Shown: positions 32,124-45,344, counted from the first letter of the stretch. The stretch is DNA of 64,000 nucleotides from Tanypteryx hageni (GCA_028673005.1 CM054115.1:194750370-194814369); one strand, 5' to 3'. Notes: generated by a model not told the origin, from the sequence alone. Made by a program: numbers and translations.

Positions 32124-33571
32124 TTATATAATGAATATGACTTTAATGATTCCTATTCGAAATATAAAGACTTTTAAAAGACGAATGAAATGGGGTTGGC
32201 AGCACTGAATGCAGGGGAAAAATTTATTGTGCATACAATGACAGAGGTTTATTATACCATTGCATAATAAACATTAAAACCAATTTAAATAAGCAATTTT
32301 GATTGAAATTTTCAATTGAATATTTTAGGACATTAAAGTTTCTCATGCAAATTATTTCTCATTAGCACATTTTAATTGTCATTTTCACTTTCACTCCTGG
32401 AGGAATCTCCAATAGCTGCATCATCTTCCTCTGCCCACAGAATGTCATCTTCTGATCCATCCAAACTGTTAGAAACACAGCACTTCTTGAATCCTTGGAC
32501 TATTGATGCTGGTGAGATACTGTCCCATGCAGTCTTAATCCATTTTCTCAGTAGAGCCTCCGTTGGCTTTTTCATTTTACCTGCTGGAGTCAGAGGGCAA
32601 TTCCATGACAGCAACCATTCCCCATAAAGATGCCACAGGTGATCTATAAAGGGCTTATTGACAACCACATCGAGCACTTGTAGTTGGGAGCAGTGGTGCA
32701 CACAGACTTTTTTCTAGGGGGGGGGTCCGATCTATTTGGCAGGCATAAAAAAGTTTAAGGTTACCCTTTATTATTTATTTTATTTATACAACTTGCATTT
32801 AAAAATTAATTCCCTTTCTAAATAGTACATTATTACTGTAAAACACATAATTAGAATAAATATATTACAGTATAATATCTCAAATTTTCCGAGTATATTA
32901 TTACAGTGAAATATAGACTAAAGGTCCAGGGTTATCAGCAGAAGTAGACATATTTCAACGCCATATTTTACCTTCGAAAATATAAGCAAAAATAACATAA
33001 ATAACAAACCAAATATACAATTTGATTTTATTTCAAAGTCCTATTTTGTTTCCCAAACAGCGAAATCCAATAGTCTAGGTCATGCGCTTAATTTTTTTTA
33101 AATACCAGTATTTTCAGAGGAATACACAAAATATGATTCTTAGGAGTGGTTTACATCGTTTTTCCCTTGTCGTTTAAATTTACTGAAAATCGGGAACATA
33201 AGAAGAAAATATATTCAAAACATTCGATTTCTAATAATATAATTTTTAATTGTTTTATATTAAATCTACATTACCCTTTAAAATGAAAAATACTCTCGCA
33301 ATTATTAACTGGGTTCACTGAGTTTGATAATATTCAAAATTACAAATGAAAGAAAACAGAAAAGTCATTTAATGGGACACAGTGGTCAGGTTAACTACTA
33401 GAATTTGCTGGTCTGGGAAGACGGTGATAAGATTAGAGGGGGCAGGTCAGAGTAGTTATCTCAGAGAAAATAATTGCACTCTTGAAAATGTTCCACTAAA
33501 TAGGAGTCACTTTGAGAGGTGGTTCGCCTTTGGAGGCCTTACTGCACTTGATTAAAAATAAATTTCTTATC

Positions 33572-35965
33572 TCAAATGGTAAAATCCAATCGTCTCGGTT
33601 TCTTGCTTAATTCATCCAAAACATCTTCTGGAGACACCTGTAAACTGTTGGTATTTAATAATGCAAGACCATTAAGTCCATCACTTTTCATGGTGTTTCT
33701 TAGATAAGTTTTTAGCCTCCTCAAAGTAGAGAATGATCTTTCGCTGGTACAGGTGCTAATGGGAAGTGTACATAGTATTTGTAGGAGCAGTTTGATACGA
33801 GGATACAACTCTCTGTCACAATAAATGAAATAAATTCCTTGTTCCTTATAAAATTTTTCCATAGTTTAAGTTCACCAAGCATGCTTTCCTTATTGTCGCA
33901 AAAAAGATCATCACTGTTCGAATAAAATTCTGCTAACGTGAGAAAATCACTTTCCGTTTCATCATCGTAATTTTGAGTCAGTAAGCATCCAAATTTAGCT
34001 AAAATGTTATTCTGTTTTTCAAGTCTTTGTTTTATTTGACTTATTACATTGTTTAGAAAGGGTAAGAATATAGCCCGTCTGTAGTACTCCTCAGGGGATT
34101 TAGCTGGAATATTGTTGCGGTACACTGATAGCTTCGTGGGACATCTTGGAATTTTAATTTCTTCCTCACCTCTTACAAATTCCAGAAGCTTTATGGCCAT
34201 TTCAAAAATCTCTTTGAAAACTGATTCAGAATTAATGTTTAAAGTCCTTCAATGACCGAGTCAGCATAACTCATTGCCTTCTTCAAATCAATATTAACTG
34301 TTTGTAAATATTCACTCAACCTTTTAGTAAGAGCAAATACCTTATTTATAGTCAGCAAAGAAATGATGAAATCAGCTTTAGAAATCGATACATTTAAAAG
34401 AGAAGCTTGAACGGATACATCGTTATCATTCCACTCTGTCATTTCATTCAGTGATGCTTGTATAGCATTAAATAATTCAACCATAACTAGTATCGAATCA
34501 TGTCTTTCAATCCATCTCGTGCCACACATTTGAACTAATATTCGTTTTCTAGAATGAGGACAGTGTTTTTCAATATTTCTTATTAAAACATTTTGCCTCA
34601 ATGGAGTGTGAAAAAAATTATAGATTTTACCCACTATTCCCACACAGTTTCTGATATTGGGTAAATTAGAAGAATCTGAAATCACTAGGTTTAAACTGTG
34701 TGAGCTACAATGCACATATAATGCAGAGGGGAAGTGTTTTTTTAATATGAGCTTGAACTCCTTGGAACTGTCCACTCATTGCACTAGCCCCATCATATCC
34801 TTGGCCTCTGAGAAATTTTAAATTAATTTTGAAATATTTCAAAGAATCAATCAAATGTGTGGCAAGACTTTGTCCTGTTCTACTGACAACCGGTATAAAT
34901 TGTATAAACTGTTCTTGGACAGTATCATTTTCAATGAATCGAGCAGCAAGAGCAAACTGTTCTATCCCAGCAACATCAGTAGTTTCATCTGCTATTATAC
35001 TGAAACACTCTTATTGATGCGATTTTCAATATCCCTTAAAATTATATCATTTATGGAAGAAATGATTTCATTTTGTGTTCTCCAGCTAACGTAGGAATTT
35101 CTTCCACAACTTTTAAAATGATTCCTTAAAATTTCGTCTCCTGCTTCCACACGCATTCTAAGTAATGCTCTAAAATTTCCCTCATTTTTTTCAGGGGTGT
35201 CTTCAACATTTAAGGGGCCATAATCTAAATGTCCTCGTAAGGGGATTCCCTGCTTCCCGCAAAATAGGACAGTTTTTATTATTGAGCCAAATATTTTCCT
35301 GTTTTTTGCTAATTCCGCTGCTTTGTTTTATCTAAAATCAAATCAATCGGGAGCACTTTTTTCTCATCAATTTTCTTTAAATTGTAAAATATTTCCAAGC
35401 TTCGTGCATGATATGACAATTTGCCATGCTTCTCAAAATATTCTAAGGCATGGTTCAATTTGTTGAAAGCTTCTGAAACAAATTTACCCAGATTTTGCTC
35501 CCTATGCACTCCTACTCTAAATGGAGAAACAAGCACACAATATTTGCAGAAGAGACCATCCATTAATTCCGAATAACATACCCAATGCCATTTTTCAAGC
35601 CAATGTGCTTGGCAACTTAAATTTTTGCCTTTAATATTCTTGACAGGAAATTTATATTTAGCATCTGGTGACCATAAACTATTAAAAACTTCCAGGAGTT
35701 TCTTACCAGAACAATATTCTTTCAATTTCAAAAAGTTTGCTATATCATTAGGGTTACCTTTATTGTCCGCATCTGTCTCCGTAGTACATCCAGTAACCAG
35801 TGCGAACGACAAACACAGCTCTTTTTCTTGCAATGATGCACTATCGATGAGGTCACTATGTTCGCTGAAATTAATTTTCTCACCATCTTTTTGTTCACTA
35901 TGCACATTTCCACGCGACTTCTTCACAAATGATAATATTGATATTTGTTTTCTTTTACTACTCAT
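33572..35965 (-). pseudogene. hAT transposase (ZMYM1-like, TTF finger)
   Basis: The start is at 35965 (MSSKRKQISILSFVKKS). Near residues 115-145 there is a TTF/BED-like zinc finger with WLEKWHWVCYSELMDGLFCK then YC. The DUF4371-like core follows in another frame: a DETTDVAGIEQFALA string (first catalytic Asp, about 34985), GYDGASAMSG (second Asp, about 34790) and HCSSHSLNLVISDS. After a break (34239-34200) the C-terminal dimerisation segment has LPISTCTSERSFSTLRRLKT then YLRNTM (catalytic Glu in TSERSFS) and LNGLALLN. Several frame breaks (35309, 34775-35100, 34239, 33860) make it a pseudogene, but long intact stretches suggest modest age. Confidence 0.85.
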
Positions 35966-36236
35966 ATTTATCTATGTAAGGGGTAAACCAAAGAGTTTTA
36001 AAAGGACAATTTCTCACTTTTTCATTTGCACTAGAATGCGAGTAGCCTATCTTACGTCTATAAGCAGTGCTTTACTTGGATAAAAATAAGTGCCGGTACT
36101 CTCCGTAACAGCTGCAAACTATCTAATTAGAAATGAAATAATGTAGTATAATATATTTAAAGGCCACTACTATAAGGCTATTTACTACATATCACTAATG
36201 TAATTTCACGTACAACACTTATCAAAGCAGCCTACT

Positions 36237-36812
36237 TTGTTTTATATATTCGAATTTCACCGACCACGAGGCCAACTAGATGAAATAAATGCTCGTGTGA
36301 TTCGAGGAAAACAGCTTATCTGCATGGAATCTGCACTCACAATTTCTCCATTAAATACTTATCCAATTTCAATGGTGAGTTTAGACTTCCCAGTAGAAAC
36401 TCCACAGGGTTGCCGAAATTTAGGATGTGCAAAAAATGTGAAAAAAAGGCCGCGGGGAGCTTTCTGGAAAAGTACCCGATTTTTTGATGTTCGAGATCTG
36501 TTGCCTCAATATTGCTCGGATGCTTCCATTCTTCCAAAAAATTCACTTTTCCACAGTAAGAGATACACTCATCACTACACTTCCTCACTCATCGAGACTT
36601 CTTTTCCAACTAACCAACTTCTCCAAATTGGAGACTCCAATTGTATTCTTTTGAGAGTCTCAGCAGCAGTTTTTTGTCCCCCTTTTAGTGGAAATAGGAT
36701 ATTTTACACAAACGGCCATTCTCCTGGTCGCCTGAACCTCCTCCCACACAGCAGGGATCCAGGAAGTCTCCAAAAGACAAAAACGGAGAACATAAGACCC
36801 AGAAAGGGATGA
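36237..36812 (+). other. Open frame of unknown meaning inside the hAT
   Basis: 191 codons on the strand opposite to the transposase, in the 5' region of the element. No domain or relative is recognised. The region contains two partial copies of tggaaataggatatttt (36690 and 36838), suggesting local duplication. More likely chance than a gene. Confidence 0.2.
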
Positions 36813-38099
36813 ACGTTTCTCAACTGAAACCCCTTCTCATGGAAATAGGATATTTTCAGCAAAAAGATTTTGTCTTGACCAACGGTCACTTTAAACACCG
36901 ATATTTTCTTGGAAAAGGAACTTTCCCTTCTCCCTTCCTTCCCTTTTTCCGTCTTCCCCATATTCACGCACTCATTCCTGGAGCAAAAGCATTCCTGAGA
37001 ACACTTTAAACGTCTTGCCTTCACCCTCATCTCAGGATAAAATATGCCCCTATAGGGGGGGTCCAGACCCGGTGGACCCCCCCTATGTGTGCGACCCTGG
37101 TTGGGAGGTATGACCCTCCTGGTATGACCACCAGATCAGTGTTGAGGTGTGATATTTTGGACTTCACATCATCCGTAAGATGTCCTTGAAAACCATCAAG
37201 CACTAGCATTGATCTCATCTTTAAAAGAGCACCAGGCCGTTGATCCATAACTTCACTCAGCCACTGAAACAACAAATCACTAGTCATCCAGCCCTTTTAA
37301 TTGAATCTGTAAATGATACCAGGGGGTAGTTTTTCTTTTGGTAGATTCTTCCTCTTGAATATTACGAAGGGTGGCAATTTTTTCCCATCAGCTAATACCG
37401 ATAACATCACTGTTACCCTTAGTTTTTTATTTCCAGTGGTTTTCACTATCACTGACTATGCCCCTTTGTTATCAACTGTAGTGTTAGTTGGCATATCGAA
37501 AAACAGCTGTTTCATCTGCATTCCCCAATTGGCCTACGAGATAGCTATGTTCACGCCGTAAACGAATAATATAACGCTGATATTCAATGATTTTTAAGCG
37601 AAATACGCAGGAACCATGTTCTTCACCGCATAGATAGATCGTTCCGCCGCATAAATCGGGTGATCCACCCCGCCCTTGACTTGAATTGCTACCGTGAAAT
37701 CTTCAACGTCGACGATAATTCTAGTGCCTTCATTTGTACACTCTCCCGTGAGACTGGCAGGCCAATGTTGCGCTTTTCTTGCACAAATGATATTAACTGG
37801 TTCTCTAAATTTTTATGACGTCCTTCCTTAGGCCTAAGAAATGCTTTCCGATTTAAATTTGCACACTGTAGCATTTCCTGCGATTTTTTCCACCGCCGCA
37901 CATTCGCCTCGGTGACACCAAACCTTCTTGCTGCTGCACAATTGTTAGTTTTATCAGCATATTTCGCCACTAAAACTTTAAAGTTTTCATCATAAGTATT
38001 ACGCAATGATTTCGATATTAGTGAAGGTGTAGAACCTCTCTTCTCAACGTGGTCGCCAATATTTTTACGTAAAATTGAATAGTTAACAATCACGAAGAC

Positions 38100-39390
38100 T
38101 TTAATTCACATGGGGTATACTCGTCATAGATGGTTCACTTTGTTTTCAGTCAACACACTATGATATTGTGACAGGATCAAATTACGTATATTGGTGTAAA
38201 ATCTTTCGCCCATTCAACCTTACTATGTACAAAGCCAGCTACGCGAGGTCGATACTTCACCTACGTATAGGGGAAGTCATTACAAGTCGAAAATAAAGAG
38301 TAATCATTTTGCCTATTCTCAATAATAAAGGAGTAATGGACATTTGAAGTTGATGGAAATAAGAAGAAAAGCAACCATTGGTTACACTTCTAAGCACACA
38401 GATCGTTCGATAGTAGCTAGAAAGCAGAAAAGCAACAACTGGCGCCACTGCTGAGCACACAGGTCGACACAAGTTAGTTCAATAGTACCTAGTTCGCTTG
38501 ATACACTGCGTAGCTAATTTGCTTGATACACTACATAGCTCGAGTTTCACTAGTGTGATTCATGGTAGTTGTTGTTGTTTTTCAAGATGTCCGTGTACAC
38601 TAATGAAGCGTATGCCGGCGTAGCAGGGCTTGGGGGTGCCAAAAGGCTCTCGGACCCCCCTGGAAAAAACCGATGTTACGGCTATGGACTCGGAAGAAGA
38701 CACGGGACTCTAAGGCCAAGTTCTGTGGGGCTGAGATCAGTAAACACTCTTTACAGATGAAGTCCAATGTTTACACTTCCTCTCTTAATTTCGAGACTTC
38801 TCGCCCAGATCATGATGGAAGAAACCTCTTTTGGCAATCGTTTCTAGTGTTTCCTTTATAGTGATTTTTATGAAATTTTTTGAGGATTTACGAAAAACAT
38901 GGCATTTGTTAAATATATATTTTACGCTATCTTACGTCACACACATATCGCTGGAGAAAAGACGTAGCACACCGATCGCTTATCTGTCGAGCGCGCGCCC
39001 ACGTTTCCATATAGTTGTCGGTATTGTAAAAACTATTCAAGTTATTGATATTAAATATTCTTCAAATATTTTTCAACTTTTCTAAACATTTCATTCGCGG
39101 GATTTAACCCTCTAAATCTTATAGGGAAAAGTTGCTCGCAGGTCAACTTATTCATGTCGCGACTGAAAATTTGAAATAAAATGTTACATTTGAAAGAAAC
39201 TGCATAAATCTTATAAAATTTTCATTTACGCAGCCTTCAGTTATAATCATTATAGAAGCCACATAGAAAAAATGTCCCATTTTGTTCAATAGAAGCGTGA
39301 ATATGACGTTGTAAATATCAGAAATGCGCATAATTAAAAAATGTTTTGTATTCTCAGAAGAAACACCAAATGCCGTAGCTATTTCGTCTA
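38100..39390. other. Repeat-rich spacer
   Basis: Contains the right flank of the pogo gene. At 38620-38670 there is a hAT-like end (cagggcttgggggtgcc). The stretch 38695-38832 is listed separately. No gene was recognised. Confidence 0.4.
38695..38832 (-). repeat. Dispersed repeat R3, copy 1
   Basis: Reverse-complement match to 45345-45485, sharing aggaagtgtaaacattggac, gggcgagaagtct and agagtgtttactg with about 15 percent differences and a small indel. Confidence 0.8.
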
Positions 39391-39430
39391 AACCAGGGCT
39401 TAATTTCGACCGGAAAGACGTTCCGGTTCT
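39391..39430. repeat. hAT-like end with palindrome
   Basis: CCAGGGCTTAATTTCGACCG is followed by a small palindrome (accggaaagacgttccggt). A CAGGGCTTAATT start is typical of hAT termini and it lies 360 bp before the hAT gene at 39757, so it could be that element's left end. No matching right end was seen. Confidence 0.4.
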
Positions 39431-40299
39431 TTCTAACATCTGGAATTCACATTCCCACCATTTTTCTGCTTTAAACTTAAGTTTGATATAATTGATAAAG
39501 AAGTAAACCGGATGAGAAAAATAATAATAAGCTGTCAACTTTGTTATAGTGGAAACGACTCGATAGGCGGCACCACTGTATTGGTGTCATTACTAATGCG
39601 GCGACTAGGGGAAAAGGGGGAAAAGGTTCGTAGTGTTGTACAATTTATAATAGAAACCACTTTGTTTAGTCGTGTTCGTTATCCGATACAGCCGCATTTG
39701 TAAGAGCGTTTTATTTGAAAGTTTCATAAAAAGTTACTGTGATATTACCCATAGAAATGTCTCAAGAAAGTTTAGATGCATATTTTGTTCCCGCTAAAAG
39801 AAATAAACAAAATCCTATAAATGAGGTAACAGTTATAAGTGATGGTGCAAGTGGTAGTGATATAGTGAAAGTAGCTGAAGTGGAATCTAGGATGGAAAAC
39901 CCATTATCTGAAGATTTGAATAAACATCCCCAGGGATGGAATCAAAACAAAAAAATTGAGTTGGTTAGTAGTTTTAAATGGAAAACTCGGCTGTTCCGTT
40001 TGCAAAAATGTTGGTTCTTTGGGCAGCCAAAAATCACAAGGTTTAAATGGACCGTAGCTGGATGGACTGTAATATTTCTCCAAATGGACTGACAATTACT
40101 CAAAATCAAAACCCATTGAGAAAAAAAAATTTGGAACACCGAAATTCTGCAGCACATATAAAAGCAGAAAAAGTTATTTCTACAGGAGAAAATAAACTGA
40201 TGTGGGCTACATATGACTTTCTTCATATTTATATGGCAAATTACATGTTGTTAGCTCTGGGATCGTTGTCAATATTTACTTCCGGTTGACAATTAAGAA

Positions 40300-40775
40300 A
40301 AGAAAATGGAGCATTACTAAGACGTAACTAAGCGTCAATTGTTAACAATAATCTTCGGTAGGTAGCATGGTGGTGGCAGCTAAAAATATAAAATATCCCT
40401 TAAACAATGCATTATATGGAAAAATGTATCAAACAAGGGTTGTAGAAAATGAAATTTTCTACAACTTTTATCCAAATACATTTTTACATTTATCAAATAT
40501 TAAAGCAAATATTTCAAAATAACGGATAAGGGACAAGAGTAAACACCCACTTCCGGTAGACCGATTTTTACCAAAAACTAATCAGATCTTCAAACTTTTA
40601 TAAAATGTTAAATATAAAATATTGCGTTGACCTGATTAATAGTTAGAGCGCCCACAAAAATCTATCACATACAGACAAACAGACATCATCGAGAAAATAG
40701 TCAAAACGTGTTCAGGGAACCTTAAAACATGTATTTCCGTTGAAATCTCGAATTCGATTTTTTTCATATATTCAA
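40300..40775 (-). repeat. Dispersed repeat D1, copy 2
   Basis: Inverse of the repeat at 15985-16510, with about 10-15 percent difference. It lies between the first part of the KIAA1586-like hAT and the 3' end of the LINE. Confidence 0.85.
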
Positions 40776-40784
40776 AAATTCAAA

Positions 40785-42595
40785 TTCAAAATTATTGGTC
40801 CGGGGATCATACATTCAGATGATATAGGACAATATACAGTAAAATAACGCTAAAAGTAAAAAAATGCAATAAAAAAGATAATATAAGATAATATAAAGTT
40901 AGCTGTCATACATAATTACAATGACCTATCATTTAAATATTCATTAACAGAATAGTACATATTACCTTGTAAAAACCTTTTCACCTTTATCTTAAAGGAA
41001 TCATAGTTTTGGATAAGTTTAAGTTGTGGAGGAAGTTTATTAAAAAGTCTGATTCCCATTTCTCTAGGTCCTAATTTTATGGTTTTGGTCCTTATTAAAT
41101 TAAGATGCAAATCAGATTGTCCTCTAGAGAGGTAGTGATGATGGTCCGAATTAACTGTGAAATCATTTAAGTTATTTTTCACAAACAGTACTACGGACAG
41201 AATATAAATACATGGGAGGGGAAGAAGCTTCAAAGTCATAAAAATGGGCTTTGAAGGAGAGTCAAATGGTTTCCAAGAGATGATTCTAACTGCTCTTTTC
41301 TGGATCTTGAAAATTTTGATGGAATGAGATGAAGAACCCCAGAAGATAATATTGTGTGTGATATGGGAATAGAATGTGCCATAATATAGATTCAAGAGGA
41401 CGTCTCTACTAACTGTTTCTCTCAGTTGCCTAATCAGGTAACATGTAGAGCTTAGCTTATGGGATAAAATGTCAATGTGTGATTCCCAAGAGATATTAGC
41501 ATTTAGGTGAACACCAAGAAATTTGCTAGTAGAGACTTGTTGGATAGATTTTTGATCAATTTTTATTAACAGACTTTCTGTTGACTTTTTGCTATGTGAG
41601 AAATGGATCATTTGGGATTTTTGTACATTAAGATTTAGGAGGTTATCTTGACACCAGTTGCTAAGATGGAGACTAACTAGTTTTGAGTTGTGTACAAGGC
41701 TGTTGCGTGATGAGGCAGAAAGTATAATGTTGGTATCATCAGCATATAAAAGCAATTTTGCACCTTCTATTTCATTAAAAGTGAATGCAAGATCGTTAAT
41801 GTATATTAAGAATAGGACAGGCCCCAAAATAGATCCTTGGGGAACACGTAATGAGTTAGTTTTATAGTTGGATGAATATTTTATACCTTTCACGTTAACA
41901 GTTACAGCTTGGGAACGGTTTTGTAGGTAGGATCTTATCCAATTATTGGGGACCCCTCTGACTCCAATTCTTTCTAGTTTAACCATGAGATGACTATGAT
42001 TGACATGATCAAATGCTTTGAAAAATCAAAAAATAAGCCTAGGGTTTCTTGCTTTCGATCAAGTGATGACAGAATATAGTCAATAGCATGATATATTGCT
42101 GATGTAGTTGATCTTCCTTGTCTGAAACCATGCTGACATGTGGACAGCAGGTGGTGTTTTTCCAGGAAAGAGATTAGTTGTTTATAAAAGACTTTTTCAA
42201 TAACTTTGGAGAAAATATTCAGTATTGTTATGGGCCTGTAATTATTCATGTCGTTTGTACATCCTTTGTTTTTATAAATGGGAACTATTTTAGAAACTTT
42301 TAGAGAGGAGGGAAATATACCAAGTTTTAATGATTCATTTATCAGAAATAAAAGAGGAAGTTTTATGAAGTCATAGCAACGAAAGATAATTTTTCCTGGT
42401 ATTTCATCAGGGCCAGCACTATTTTTTTGGTCTAATTTAGAAATAATTAATTTTAGTTCGGATTCTAGGCAGGGTCGAATAAAGAATGAGTTAAGAGTGT
42501 TTGGGAGAGAACCGGTATAAGTACTTAAAATTGGAGATGGTGTGGAATCTATTGTGAAAAATTGATTGAAATAATTGGCAAGTGTTGAATAACTT
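40785..42595 (-). pseudogene. 5'-truncated LINE (Jockey/CR1-like)
   Basis: From the 5' side: DEIPGKIIFRCYDFIK, KVSKIVPIYKNKGC, then MNNYRPITILNIFSKVIEKV, CQHGFRQGRSTTSAI and FDFSK. A frame slip at about 41990 is followed by a 356-codon frame with VPQGSILGPVLFLIYINDLA, the reverse transcriptase active site LYADDTNI, KFLGVHLN, and the C-terminal blocks IIFWGSSS, FKIQKRAVRII and LFNKLPPQLKLI. No endonuclease is present. The 3' region (40785-40915) has attattggtccggggatcat. Similar words ggagaaaataaa (40189) and ggagaaagtaaaa (42599) may be the target duplication of the whole insertion. Confidence 0.85.
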
Positions 42596-43725
42596 TGAAG
42601 GGAGAAAGTAAAAACCTAATGGCTGGTATTGTAGCAGACATGCGTAAACAAGAATACATAGTTACTGAAAGAATATTTCGTACCGCTTATAAACAAGCAA
42701 AGTTAAATCTTCCACCTTATGGTTTCGAGACGGAGGTTGATGTTCAAATTCTCAACGACATCGATACGGGAAAAATTTTGCATTCAAATGTTGCTTGCAC
42801 AAATATTTTAATGCACATTTCAGATAGAATGCAAAAAACTCTTTTAAAAAAATTGTTGACAATAGGCCAAATTTGGAATTATTTTAGACGAATCAACATC
42901 ACTTAGCAATAATTCCTGTCTTATTGTATATATTCGAGTTCAGTTAATAAATATGACACAACCAGAAAACTTATTTTTGTGCGTAATTGAACTGGAGAGA
43001 CAAAATGCTGATTGTATATTTAACACTCTATTAGCAGAATTAAATAACCGCGGGTTAACTGAAGCTATTGTACAAGAGTGTCTTGTTTCTTTAACCTGCG
43101 ATGGCGCTGCCGTTATGTTAGGATGGAAATCAGGAGTTGCAAAATGATTTTTAGATAAGTACCCTAATCTTATAATTTGGCATTTTTTGAACCACCGCCT
43201 AGAATTATGTGTTAGAGATACAGTGAAAGAAATTAATGGTGTTAATAATCTACAAATATTTGTAGATGAAATACATTTACTGTATCATTCTTCACCTAGG
43301 AACCAAAGAGAACTTCAAATATGTTCGTAATCTCTTAAACAACTATACTAAAAATTGGGTGAATTTTAGACATTCGTTGGGTTGGGTAGAACAGTGAAGG
43401 CACTTTGGATGGATTATCCTGTTCTATTTAAGCACTTCTCTAGAGCTTCTAAAGATAAGAGACGAATGTGAAAAATCGAAGTTTCGATTACTAGCTTTGA
43501 GACTGACATCTACTGCTTTTGTTCAAAATCTTGGACTTATGTATGATAGCTTGATAGAGCTATCCCAATTACCATTAAAACTGGAAGAAAGAATCTGTTG
43601 AGATTTGAATTGCTGTGGGTAACTAACTTCTTCCCCTGTGGTTAGATTTGGACCCGTCCATGGGTCATGTGATGTGACGTGGCAGAGGATAAGGGGGAAG
43701 GGGAGACAAGACCAGAGTGACTGGC

Positions 43726-45292
43726 AGGGTCGCGACACTAAAATGAGGACAGCCTAAACCTTACCCCTACAACCCCTCCGTCACTTCAGTGCGTTTTGTT
43801 ACGGCCCTCCCATTGGTCGAAGATGTTGCCAGGCAACGAGCTACGTAAGCAGACGCTTCTCCCTCCCCCCCTCTCCTCTCAATCCCCCTCCCCTCTGCTC
43901 CCCCACCTCTCCTCCTCCTCTGCTCCCCCACCCACTGCATGCTTTTCATAGGGGCAGCCGATTTACTGTAAATCAAATAGTTTAATTATTCCATAAATTT
44001 GGTGCAATAATCCTCCATCAATTTTTTACAGTTCTGAAAACAATTTACCCATCAAATGTTTAGGTGGGAATTGGTACACACTTTTAAAAGAAAAGAACAG
44101 ATATTTCTTTACACGTTTATTGAGAAAAAAAGATGGTAAATCAATTTACAAAAAATAACAATAATATTATTGGTCCGTTGATCTGTAAAAACAAATATAG
44201 GACAAGGTTGACATAGTATAAACATGAATGGATATCACATAAGAGCTTCTTTAGCAGCACATCATGAGTGAAGTAATACATTCCAAACATTATTGATGTA
44301 ATAAAAGGTACATTCAAAAATATTTTAAGGAAGAAGTAATAGATTACAGTTATATAAATTCGGAATGGAATCCTTCCGAAGTTTCATGGTGCCTTCAATA
44401 AAATTCTCCCGCGAGAAATGCTTCAGGCAAATTCTTCTGTTTTTGTACACATGCATTTGGTCCATGCTTAGTAGCTTAGGATCCCCAATCAGCCTCATCC
44501 AAACATCGAATCGCCGATTTGAGTCGGAAGTGGGATGAGGGAACCTGGATTAATCATTTAAAAATATACATCCTCTTGCCGATCTTGCATATTTCACACT
44601 CAGGCTTTTCTAAATATTAATAAATATCATAATGGGTCCAAATGCCCTCACACTTTTCTGTTTTTCCGATGAGAAACATTTATTTTGAGTTTTATTAATG
44701 GCAATTGTAATAACGCCACCGTTCAAAATGTGAATGCTCGTTCAAACATCCAAACACATGAGTATTTAATGCAATATGTACTTATCCATAGGCAATAAGG
44801 GAATAGATATATTAACCTATTAAAAATTAATGCACCTCGATACAATTTTGATGCCACAATGAGAATCATTGTGCCATCATATTCTTGCTATGATGGTTAA
44901 AGGAAACCCATTGAATGCTTTACGAGCTACATTCCTTTGCATACATTGAATAAATTAATCATGTCAAAATACTTACCTAACTCGAGTAACCTCCTTTTCC
45001 CTACAACTGGGGATGCAACACGGAGGCCAAACCATAACGAAATTTGCAACACTTCCCCACAACACAATAGACGCTGATTCAAATCCGTGGTAACCGTTAG
45101 AACACGTGAGAACACTTGAGAACACTTTGAAACCATCATAAGCACGCGGAAACAGTGAACAAGCGTAAGCGCCCGCCTACCTACTTCCCCAACTCCCGTA
45201 CTTCCCCTCCAGCGCTCTAGTGCGTTTTGTTATATTACCCCCACCCTGGCTCTAGGTGGTCACAGTTTTGCTATCCGAGTGCTGACCCCGTG
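43726..45292. mobile_element. Non-autonomous hAT-like element, copy A (1,567 bp)
   Basis: Starts CAGGGTCGCGACACT and ends GTGCTGACCCCGTG (inverted CACGGGGTCAGCAC). Flanks GTGACTGG (43718-43725) and GTGACCGG (45293-45300) are an 8-bp duplication with one change. Most of the sequence recurs in copy B (58576-60369): the first 140 bp, 44025-44340 and the last 520 bp. Neither copy encodes a transposase. Copy A lacks the LINE-derived middle seen in copy B. The open frames inside (for example 43767-43976 and 44927-45145) are not conserved as proteins. Confidence 0.88.
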
Positions 45293-45344
45293 GTGACCGG
45301 TGAGACGGAACAACGAGGAGGGCATGCCGAGCTCTCAGCAGTCA

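Larger units (their letters stand above)
32691..37099 (-). mobile_element. hAT element, 4,409 bp, with 8-bp target duplication
   Basis: Flanked by perfect GTTGGGAG copies at 32683-32690 and 37100-37107. Ends read inward as CAGTGGTGCACACAGAC on the left and CAGGGTCGCACACATAGG on the right, both followed by a G-run and TCC. CAG ends and 8-bp duplications are diagnostic of hAT. It lies within the pogo transposase, breaking it after the IPGG codons. A transposase gene lies inside on the minus strand. Confidence 0.95.
32372..38093 (-). pseudogene. pogo-type transposase gene, split by a hAT
   Basis: The N-terminal part (38093-37689) has a helix-turn-helix segment: LRNTYDENFKVLVAKYADKT, AARRFGVTEANVRRWKK. 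It continues toward a CENP-B-like region (PVSRESVQMKALEL). The DDE part (37560-37110) is in pieces, with FFDMPTNTTVDNKGA after an NADET-like site, KLRVTVMLSVLADGKKLPPF, MTSDLLFQWLSEVMDQ, SMLVLDGFQGHLTDDVK (second Asp) and LVVIPGG. The sequence stops there at a hAT and resumes at 32682 with LQVLDVVVNKPF (third Asp), LYGEWLLS, PTEALLRKWIKTAWDSIS and the acidic tail EDDILWAEED. The gene is dead: stops occur in the DDE part. Confidence 0.85.
39757..43600 (+). pseudogene. hAT transposase (KIAA1586-like), split by a LINE
   Basis: The N-terminal part 39757-40190 has MSQESLDAYFVPAKRNKQN, HPQGWNQNKK then, in other frames, LRKKNLEHRNSAAHIKAEKV. After the LINE insertion, 42600-43600 has NLMAGIVADMRKQEYIVTER, YGFETEVDVQI, ENLFLCVIELERQNADCIFN, SLTCDGAAVMLGWKSGVAK (a catalytic Asp) and NLIIWHFLNHRLELCV. 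This order matches hAT proteins annotated as E3 SUMO-protein ligase KIAA1586-like. Internal stops (40090, 42903, 43145) show decay. The C-terminal dimerisation part is missing; a hAT-like element lies at 43726. Confidence 0.75.

Noticed and set aside
36237..36812. 191-codon plus-strand frame as an accessory gene of the hAT
   Set aside because: No domain, composition like non-coding DNA, and opposite to the transposase; kept only as a low-confidence entry.
39152..39538. 128-codon minus-strand frame
   Set aside because: No recognisable domain; it crosses a hAT-like terminal motif, so it is unlikely to be a gene.
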